Positions 7,180 through 11,335 of a stretch of 11,335 nt of DNA are shown one piece after another (position 1 is the first letter of the stretch; each line of letters opens with the position of its first letter). This DNA comes from Chloroflexi bacterium 13_1_40CM_68_21 (GTDB taxonomy: Bacteria > Chloroflexota > Limnocylindria > P2-11E). The position numbers were made by a program, and so were the translations under genes. Location of the stretch: the NCBI GenBank assembly GCA_001917735.1, contig MNEO01000057.1, positions 1 to 11,335 on the forward strand. The letters are read 5' to 3'. The notes under the pieces were generated by a model. That model saw only the letters and a list, made by a program, of their open reading frames with translations, made no database searches and had not been told where the DNA came from.

Positions 7180-7323
7180 ATGCAGGACCTCAAGTGCAAG
7201 GAATGCGGACAGAGCTTCAGGTCGCCGAGCGAGCTTCAGGAACATACCGAGCGCCTACACGGGATCGGGAAGAAGGGCGGCGAGCCGATCGTCGGTAACC
7301 CGCCGAGCGAGAGAAGCCGCTAG
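7180..7323 (+). CDS. 47-residue single C2H2 zinc-finger protein
   Basis: Short gene encoding MQDLKCKECGQSFRSPSELQ followed by EHTERLHGIGKK and a polar tail. Residues C6, C9, H22 and H27 give Cys-X2-Cys-X12-His-X4-His with hydrophobic F13 and L19 at the conserved finger positions, a classical C2H2 pattern more typical of eukaryotes but also seen in small bacterial and archaeal proteins. The basic tail (GIGKKGG, ERSR) could contact nucleic acid. It is preceded by an ideal SD and followed directly by a terminator, so it is the last gene of the run or its own short unit. Function is not known; a nucleic-acid or protein-binding regulator is an inference. It is too small for two fingers, so DNA binding would need dimerisation or a partner. 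Confidence 0.8.
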   Translation: MQDLKCKECGQSFRSPSELQEHTERLHGIGKKGGEPIVGNPPSERSR

Positions 7324-7346
7324 CAGCGTCCGGAGCCCGGACCCAC

Positions 7347-7383
7347 AGCCGGCGGGTCGATCTGGTCCGCCGGCTTTCATTTT
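7347..7383 (+). terminator. Rho-independent terminator after the zinc-finger gene
   Basis: A 9-bp perfect stem AGCCGGCGG (7347-7355) pairs with CCGCCGGCT (7367-7375) around an 11-base loop and is followed by TTTCATTTT. It starts 23 bases after the stop of the zinc-finger gene. The T tract is only on the + side, so it mainly ends rightward transcription, 13 bases before the end of the convergent membrane-protein gene. Confidence 0.88.
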
Positions 7384-7396
7384 GGGCCGAGATCGG

Positions 7397-7846
7397 TTAG
7401 GGACTGCGGGTCGGGAGCGGCAGTGTCGGGAGTGGCAGGGTCGGTCGCGGCGTCGTTGGCGCGGCCGTGGGCGCCGGGATCGTCGGCGCCACGGTCGGGA
7501 TGGGTGTCGGTGGCTCCGTCGGTGCGGGCGTTCGCGGCGCCGGCGTGAACGAGAGGGTCGGCGATGCGCTCGGTGAAGGCGACGGGCTGGTCGACGGCGC
7601 CGCGAGCGGTTGGGACGAGATCACCGCCGCGCCGAGAAGGAGCAGCGCTATGAGCGCGATCGCGGCGAAGACCGTGAAGACCGTCGACCAGCGTTCGGCA
7701 GGCGGCCGGTCGCCCGGCATCCGAGCCTCCGGTGGCGGCATGAGCTGCTCGGTCTTGTCGACGTCGGTCGATCGCGGCCGGTCGTCCACGTTCGACGCGT
7801 CCGCACGCGCCGTGCCGAACGGCCCGTTGGTCGGTCGCCCGCCCAA
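7397..7846 (-). CDS. Single-pass membrane protein with Pro/Thr/Ser-rich extracytoplasmic tail
   Basis: Hypothetical protein of 149 residues from TTG 7846. Residues 1-53 are polar and charged (likely cytoplasmic, with arginines before the helix). Residues 54-77 (WSTVFTVFAAIALIALLLLG...) form one transmembrane helix. Residues 79-149 are almost entirely Pro, Thr, Ser and Ala, with local repeats such as PSPSPSASP, TAAPTTPRPT and PTLPLPTLPLPT. Such tails are flexible, often cell-wall-spanning or glycosylated linkers; here nothing folded follows, so the tail itself is the outer part. No catalytic motif is seen. The TTG start is chosen because it lies 6 bases after the stop of the upstream small gene, but there is no SD. 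GTG 7789 or ATG 7741 (114 residues) are alternatives that keep the helix. Confidence 0.6.
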   Translation of the reverse strand: MGGRPTNGPFGTARADASNVDDRPRSTDVDKTEQLMPPPEARMPGDRPPAERWSTVFTVFAAIALIALLLLGAAVISSQPLAAPSTSPSPSPSASPTLSFTPAPRTPAPTEPPTPIPTVAPTIPAPTAAPTTPRPTLPLPTLPLPTRSP

Positions 7847-7852
7847 GGTTGT

Positions 7853-7987
7853 CTAGACGCGCGCCAGCAGGCTCGCGAGCTGACCCTGCAGCAGAACGAG
7901 GGCGACGATCACACTGATTCCGAGGAGCGCGACGCCCATCGCGAACTCGAAATCCTCACTGCCACGGTCGCCCCGAGATCCACCCAT
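7853..7987 (-). CDS. 44-residue single-pass membrane peptide
   Basis: Short frame from ATG 7987: MGGSRGDRGSEDFEFAMGVA then LLGISVIVALVLLQGQLASL and a LARV end. Residues 1-15 are charged and Gly-rich; 17-43 form one hydrophobic helix. The stop lies 6 bases before the next gene's proposed TTG, so the two membrane genes are probably co-transcribed. The open frame continues to GTG 8068, but that extension overlaps the aconitase gene and runs through the inverted repeat at 8021-8036, so I use ATG 7987. Only a weak CAAGG sits immediately before the ATG. No function can be assigned; small membrane peptides of this kind often modulate a neighbouring membrane protein. Confidence 0.5.
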   Translation of the reverse strand: MGGSRGDRGSEDFEFAMGVALLGISVIVALVLLQGQLASLLARV

Positions 7988-8020
7988 GCCTTGAGAACGG
8001 GAAATACCGAGCGGCGAATC

Positions 8021-8036
8021 TCCCCCGAATGGGGGA
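8021..8036. promoter_or_regulatory. Perfect 6-bp inverted repeat TCCCCC-GAAT-GGGGGA
   Basis: TCCCCCGAATGGGGGA pairs six bases on each side of a 4-base centre. It is 7 bases past the aconitase stop and 33 bases upstream of the small membrane-peptide ATG. It lacks a T run on either strand, so it is a poor intrinsic terminator. Its place ahead of the membrane-peptide gene suits an operator or dimeric regulator site, but a structured mRNA element is equally possible. No -10 box was evident on the minus strand. Confidence 0.45.
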
Positions 8037-8043
8037 CTAACGA

Positions 8044-10074
8044 TTAGACGAAACGCTCCGCCCGCCACTCGATGCCGAGCTCGCTGGGCGGGCCCATGTA
8101 GCCGAGCAGCGCAGATGACGCGACAACCGCCGGGCTTGCCAGGTACCCCAGGCCGCCCACGCCCATGCGGTTCGCCCAGTTGCGGTTGAAGGACGTGATG
8201 GCGCTCTCGCCTTTCCTAAGCGCGTCCGGTCCCTGTCCGAAGCACGGCCCGCACCATGACTCGCGGATCTCGGCGCCGGCCGTGCGGAAGACGCTCGCGA
8301 TCGATTCGCCGCCCAGGCGCGGGTCGGCCTTCTCGATGTCGCGCTTGACGCCGCCCGAGCCGGGGAAGACCACGAACTCCTTCATCGCGCGCGAGGCGCC
8401 CTTGGCGCGCGCGGCGCGCAGCACCAGCGCCGCCTCCAGCAGATCGCCGTATCCACCGTTGGTGCACGAGCCGATGAACGCCTTGTCGAAGGTGACGTGC
8501 TCGCGCGCGATCTCGGTCGCGGGAAAGGCGTTCGCCGGGCTGAACGGCTTCGCGATGAGCGGCACGACCTCGGACAGGTCGAGGGTCTCGTCCAGCTCAT
8601 AGCGCGCGTCATCGCCGGGCGCGAATCGCGGGTAGGGGAGATCGGTCATGCCCTTGTCCCGAAACCACGCGTACGTGATCTCGTCCGGCGCGAAGATACC
8701 GTTCAGCGCCTCTCCCTCCGCCATCATGTTCGCGATCGTGTTGCGGTAGCTCATCGGAAGCTGCTTGGCGCGGTCGACGAACTCCACGCTCATTCCCTGC
8801 GACTGCTTGGCGCCCCAACGCGCGAGCAGCGCAAGCACGACGTCCTTCCCGCTCACCCACGGCTGGAGCTCTCCGGTGAATACGACGCGCCGCTGCTTCG
8901 CGACCGTGAAGTAGACGTAGCCGGTCGCCCACCCGAAGCCCAGGGTCGTCGAGCCCACGCCGTACCCGAGCGCGCCGTAGGCGCCGTACGCGCGGCTGTG
9001 CGAATCCGCCCCGGGGATGAGCGCGCCCGGCGCGACGAGCCCCTGCTCCGGGAAATAGAAGTGGAAGATCCCATCGCCCGGTGTCGCGTAATACGGACGC
9101 ACGATCCCGTGACGCTCCGCGAACTGCCGCCCGATCTCGGTCTGCTTGTCGTCGGCCTCGCGGTGGTTGAACACGAAGTGGTCGTTGGCGATTGCGATCT
9201 GCCGCGGTCGGATCACATCCCCGCCGGTGATCTCGGTGAAGGTGTGGATCGAAAAGGGCGCCGTTCCGTCCGACGCCGGAAGGAGGTCGGCGTACACGCG
9301 CAGCGTCGCGCCGGGCCGCACTTCGGCGTCCTTGTCGACGCGGTGCGCCCAGAGGATCTGCTCGGTCGAGGTGAGCCGCCGCGCGGTCGCCGGATCCGGC
9401 CAGCGGACCTCGGGTGCGCGCCGCACCGAGTCGGGAAATTCGCGGCGGCCGATCTTGATGATCCCGCCGGAGCGGCGGATCTCCTCCTCCTGGGGTGAGA
9501 GCGCGGCCGGCTCGTAGCTCTTGTCGCGCGTCTCGTTCGTGAGCCTGCGCGTCGCGGGATCGAACGAGAACGCGTCGCCTTCCTGCGCGTCCTCCACCGC
9601 CTCGCGGCTCTGGATCACGTGCAACCCGAGGTTCAGCGCGTTGCGGCGGAAGATGTCGCCCATCGCCGCGCCGCAGACGATCACCATCTCGAGGCCGGCC
9701 TCGTCGGCGATGCCCTTGAGGCCCGCCGGGCTCATCTCGCGCGAGCTCCCGATCGCGAAGCGATCGCCCGCGACAATGAAGGTCTCGCCGCGATGCACGC
9801 GCGCGCGGAAGTCCGGCATGAGATGCCTGAACGACCCAGCCTTCCAGCGCCGGTCCAGGGTCTCGAGGCTCTCCGACACGCAGTCGTCGGCCGGCGTGAT
9901 CTGGTCCGTGTCGATAGCGTCGAGCTTCTTCCCCGGGACCTTGGGGTCCCAGAAGATCAGCGCCTTGCCACGGATCAGACGAGGACGGGGCGGTCCGGCG
10001 GTCGTCTTGTCACGCGCCGCGAGGCGGTCGAGGGTGACGCCGGGGAGGAGCTCCGCGGCGCGAATGGTCGTCAC
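8044..10074 (-). CDS. Single-chain aconitase-superfamily hydro-lyase, swivel domain first
   Basis: A 676-residue enzyme uniting the two halves of the aconitase/IPM isomerase fold in reversed order. Residues about 35-160 are the LeuD-like swivel: AIDTDQITPADDC (53-65), GDRFAIGSSREMSPAGLK (103-120), DIFRRNALNLGLHVI (140-154). Residues about 235-665 are the LeuC-like Fe-S domains: IANDHFVFNHR (295-305), GADSHSRAYGAYGALGYG (355-372), and cluster ligands C537 (AFIGSCTNGGYGDL), C608 and C611 (SWCGPCFGQGPDAL), then SFNRNWANRMG (628-638). AcnB also has its swivel early but carries a HEAT domain and is far longer; none is present here. The substrate, such as citrate, homocitrate, methylcitrate or isopropylmalate, is not decided by the sequence. 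Start is GTG 10074, with GAGGA 10 bases upstream; the nearby ATG is out of frame and stops at once. It is divergent from the membrane gene at 10114 and stands apart from leuCD. Confidence 0.85.
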   Translation of the reverse strand: MTTIRAAELLPGVTLDRLAARDKTTAGPPRPRLIRGKALIFWDPKVPGKKLDAIDTDQITPADDCVSESLETLDRRWKAGSFRHLMPDFRARVHRGETFIVAGDRFAIGSSREMSPAGLKGIADEAGLEMVIVCGAAMGDIFRRNALNLGLHVIQSREAVEDAQEGDAFSFDPATRRLTNETRDKSYEPAALSPQEEEIRRSGGIIKIGRREFPDSVRRAPEVRWPDPATARRLTSTEQILWAHRVDKDAEVRPGATLRVYADLLPASDGTAPFSIHTFTEITGGDVIRPRQIAIANDHFVFNHREADDKQTEIGRQFAERHGIVRPYYATPGDGIFHFYFPEQGLVAPGALIPGADSHSRAYGAYGALGYGVGSTTLGFGWATGYVYFTVAKQRRVVFTGELQPWVSGKDVVLALLARWGAKQSQGMSVEFVDRAKQLPMSYRNTIANMMAEGEALNGIFAPDEITYAWFRDKGMTDLPYPRFAPGDDARYELDETLDLSEVVPLIAKPFSPANAFPATEIAREHVTFDKAFIGSCTNGGYGDLLEAALVLRAARAKGASRAMKEFVVFPGSGGVKRDIEKADPRLGGESIASVFRTAGAEIRESWCGPCFGQGPDALRKGESAITSFNRNWANRMGVGGLGYLASPAVVASSALLGYMGPPSELGIEWRAERFV

Positions 10075-10113
10075 ACGACCATTGTCCTCGCTACGCGAGC
10101 GGGTTGTGACACC
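10075..10113. promoter_or_regulatory. 39-bp divergent promoter region
   Basis: This gap is all that separates the GTG of the aconitase-type gene from the ATG of the membrane-protein gene, so promoter elements must overlap each other or the coding sequences. It contains a 5-bp inverted repeat CTCGC-TAC-GCGAG (10087-10099). GACAAT on the minus strand (10081-10086), 6 bases from GTG 10074, could act as a -10 for a nearly leaderless transcript, but no good -35 pairs with it. The + gene has no SD. Confidence 0.35.
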
Positions 10114-10389
10114 ATGCGCGCGATGTGCTGCGTGCTCGTCCTTCTCGCGTTCCTCGGGCCGCGTCTCGTCATATTTCTGCTGTGGATCCTCACGAACTAT
10201 CTGAGCCGCGCGTTCGACACGTTCCTGTGGCCGCTCCTCGGGTTCCTCTTCCTGCCTTGGACCACGATCGCATACGCGATCGCGCAGAACGATCTGGGCG
10301 GGCTCAACGGGCTCGGCCTATTGGTGCTCGTGCTCGGGTTCCTCGCCGACATCGGCGTGGTCGGCGGCGGTGCGCGGCGACGGCTCTAG
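10114..10389 (+). CDS. 91-residue predicted three-helix membrane protein
   Basis: From ATG 10114 (a second ATG at 10123 is possible). The protein is almost wholly hydrophobic, with helices at about 5-27 (CCVLVLLAFLGPRLVIFLLW...), 36-57 (WPLLGFLFLPWTTIAYAIAQ) and 63-83 (LNGLGLLVLVLGFLADIGVV), ending in a basic GGGARRRL tail. The pattern GPR, SRAFDTFLWPLLGFLFLPW and TTIAYA is familiar from uncharacterised short membrane proteins of Actinomycetota and Chloroflexota (from memory). No enzymatic residues are apparent. There is no SD. Its stop interlocks with the stop of the convergent MarR-GNAT gene. Confidence 0.65.
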   Translation: MRAMCCVLVLLAFLGPRLVIFLLWILTNYLSRAFDTFLWPLLGFLFLPWTTIAYAIAQNDLGGLNGLGLLVLVLGFLADIGVVGGGARRRL

Positions 10390-10394
10390 AGCCG
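10381..10394. other. 14-bp perfect palindrome holding both convergent stop codons
   Basis: CGGCTCTAGAGCCG reads the same on both strands. The + strand TAG (10387-10389) and the - strand TAG (10388-10386) share the central CTAG, and both proteins therefore end Arg-Leu-stop. There is no loop and no T run, so its value as a terminator is doubtful. Confidence 0.7.
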
Positions 10395-11312
10395 CAACGT
10401 CCAGTTCTGCCCGACGAGATCCTTCCCGAAAGAATGGTGCCGCTCGCCCTCGACGAGCTCGAACCCGGTGCGCTCGTAGATGCGCCTCGCGGCGACGAGC
10501 ACGTCGTTGGTCCACAGGGTCAGCTCGCGGTAACCGGCGGCGCGAGCGAAACGGATGCACTCGTCGACCAGTTGGCGGCCGATGCCGAGGCCCCGCGCGC
10601 GCGGCTCGACGAGCAGGAGACGTAGCTTCGCGACGGTCTTGGATTTGCGCACACAGAACACGCAGCCCACCGGATCGCCGTCCAGCTCCGCGATCCAGCA
10701 GCGCTCGCGTTTGCGATCGAGGTGCTCGACGAACTTGGCCACGATGCCGGCGACGAGCGCCTCAAACGTCTCATCCCAGCCGTACTCCTGCCAGTAGAGC
10801 GTCCCGTGCCGCTCGACGACCCAGCCCATGTCCCCGGGGCGGTGCGATCGGAGCCTGACCTTCCGCTGCGTACTCGCCGACCCCGCGAGTGAGGCTTCGA
10901 TCGCGCGCATCGCGTCGACGACGCGACCCTGCTGCGCGCCGGACACGGCGTCCAGCATCGAGCCGATCTGGGCGCGGGCTTTTGCTTCGAGAGGCTCGAT
11001 GACCCGCCGGCCTCGCGAGGTGAGCCGGAGGATCGTCTTGCGCGCGTCGTCCTTCGCCGCGGTCTTCGCGGTCACGCCGCGACGAGTGAAGCTACGCAGG
11101 ATCCGCGACAGATAACCGGCGTCGAGGTCAAGCTCTCGTGCGAGCTCGCTCGCCGTGGCCGTCTCGCGGTGTGCGAGCTCATACAGCACGCGCACCTGTG
11201 TCAGAGAGAAGGGGCTTCCCAGGTACGCCTCTTCGAGGACGCCGATGCGCCGCGTGTAGAAACGGTTGAACTCACGGACCGCGTCGACGCGTCGCTCGAA
11301 GGGGCTCCCCAC
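10386..11312 (-). CDS. MarR-family regulator fused to GNAT N-acetyltransferase
   Basis: A 308-residue bifunctional protein of the known MarR-GNAT fusion type. Residues 1-145 are a MarR winged helix: EFNRFYTRRIGVLEE, PFSLTQVRVLYELAH (34-48), the helix-turn-helix ATASELARELDLDAGYLSRILRSF with the recognition helix at about 64-75, and the wing KDDARKTILRLTSRGRRV (87-104). Residues 150-308 are a GNAT domain: RSHRPGDMGWVVERHG, the YGWDETFEALVAGI loop, GDPVGCVFCVR, the acetyl-CoA pyrophosphate loop RARGLGIGRQLVDECIRFA (238-256), and YERTGFELVEGERHHSFGKDLV. It would bind its own or a nearby promoter and acetylate an unknown small molecule or protein. Start is GTG 11312; there is no SD, but a -10-like TATCCT sits exactly 7 bases upstream, fitting a leaderless mRNA. 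Confidence 0.92.
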   Translation of the reverse strand: MGSPFERRVDAVREFNRFYTRRIGVLEEAYLGSPFSLTQVRVLYELAHRETATASELARELDLDAGYLSRILRSFTRRGVTAKTAAKDDARKTILRLTSRGRRVIEPLEAKARAQIGSMLDAVSGAQQGRVVDAMRAIEASLAGSASTQRKVRLRSHRPGDMGWVVERHGTLYWQEYGWDETFEALVAGIVAKFVEHLDRKRERCWIAELDGDPVGCVFCVRKSKTVAKLRLLLVEPRARGLGIGRQLVDECIRFARAAGYRELTLWTNDVLVAARRIYERTGFELVEGERHHSFGKDLVGQNWTLRL

Positions 11313-11319
11313 CTGAGGC

Positions 11320-11325
11320 AGGATA
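11320..11325 (-). promoter_or_regulatory. Candidate -10 box TATCCT for a leaderless MarR-GNAT transcript
   Basis: On the minus strand TATCCT (matching TANNNT) is separated by 7 bases (GCCTCAG) from GTG 11312, the spacing expected when transcription starts on the first base of the start codon. AGTCAAC lies immediately upstream (11332-11326), where a MarR operator half-site could overlap the promoter. The -35 region is beyond the window edge. Confidence 0.5.
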
Positions 11326-11335
11326 GTTGACTCCG

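Noticed and set aside
7098..7298. 66-residue plus-strand frame overlapping the zinc-finger gene
   Set aside because: Its start overlaps the oxidoreductase stop, but the product is polar without pattern, while the other frame gives a perfect C2H2 finger after an ideal SD.
7467..7856. Plus-strand Gly/Val-rich open frame over the Pro/Thr-rich tail
   Set aside because: It is the reverse complement of a low-complexity coding tail, begins in a Gly-rich run and has no SD; the minus-strand reading gives a clear membrane helix.
8497..9498. 333-residue plus-strand open frame opposite the aconitase-type gene
   Set aside because: Antisense shadow; the minus strand carries the Fe-S ligands and swivel motifs over this whole stretch.

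Overview
The window is very GC-rich, gene-dense DNA with many GTG starts, short or overlapping gene junctions and few Shine-Dalgarno sites. It looks like a bacterial chromosome from Chloroflexota or a related actinomycete-like lineage. The pointers are a ThrC gene followed directly by a MoaD/ThiS-like domain, a luciferase-like (F420-type) oxidoreductase, a membrane protein with a long Pro/Thr/Ser tail, and a leaderless-type promoter. The phylum is an inference from composition and gene content, not from a marker gene.

Positions 1-7323 (+ strand) read as one long co-directional run. It starts with the 3' part of threonine synthase. Next is a protein joining a MoaD/ThiS-like ubiquitin-fold domain, with its Gly-Gly now internal, to a PLP class I/II aminotransferase. 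Then come threonine ammonia-lyase (ilvA, with ACT domain), leuC, leuD, an LLM-class flavin/F420 oxidoreductase, and a 47-residue C2H2 zinc-finger protein. A rho-independent terminator at about 7347-7383 closes the run. The biochemical thread is threonine synthesis, threonine deamination to 2-oxobutyrate, isomerisation of 2-isopropylmalate or citramalate-type acids by LeuCD, and a transaminase. This fits isoleucine/leucine biosynthesis.

An 874-bp head-to-tail tandem duplication (1801-2674 and 2675-3548) interrupts the run. It spans the end of the aminotransferase gene and the first half of ilvA. The copies differ at one position by my reading (C2189 versus T3063, synonymous). Both parent genes stay intact, and a third, in-frame chimeric ORF (2070-2939) lies between them: the IlvA N-terminal half fused to the aminotransferase C-terminus. 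Both parental breakpoints lie inside 12-bp GC palindromes. This is either a very recent rearrangement or an assembly artefact.

Positions 7397-10074 (- strand) hold, in transcription order, a 676-residue single-chain aconitase-superfamily enzyme with the swivel (LeuD-like) domain in front of the Fe-S (LeuC-like) domain, a 44-residue single-pass membrane peptide, and a single-pass membrane protein with a Pro/Thr/Ser tail. A perfect inverted repeat (8021-8036) lies between the enzyme and the peptide gene. A divergent 91-residue three-helix membrane protein (10114-10389, +) follows. The last gene is a MarR-GNAT fusion regulator (10386-11312, -), whose stop codon interlocks with that of the membrane protein in a 14-bp palindrome. 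I saw no tRNA, rRNA, CRISPR array, transposase or integrase.
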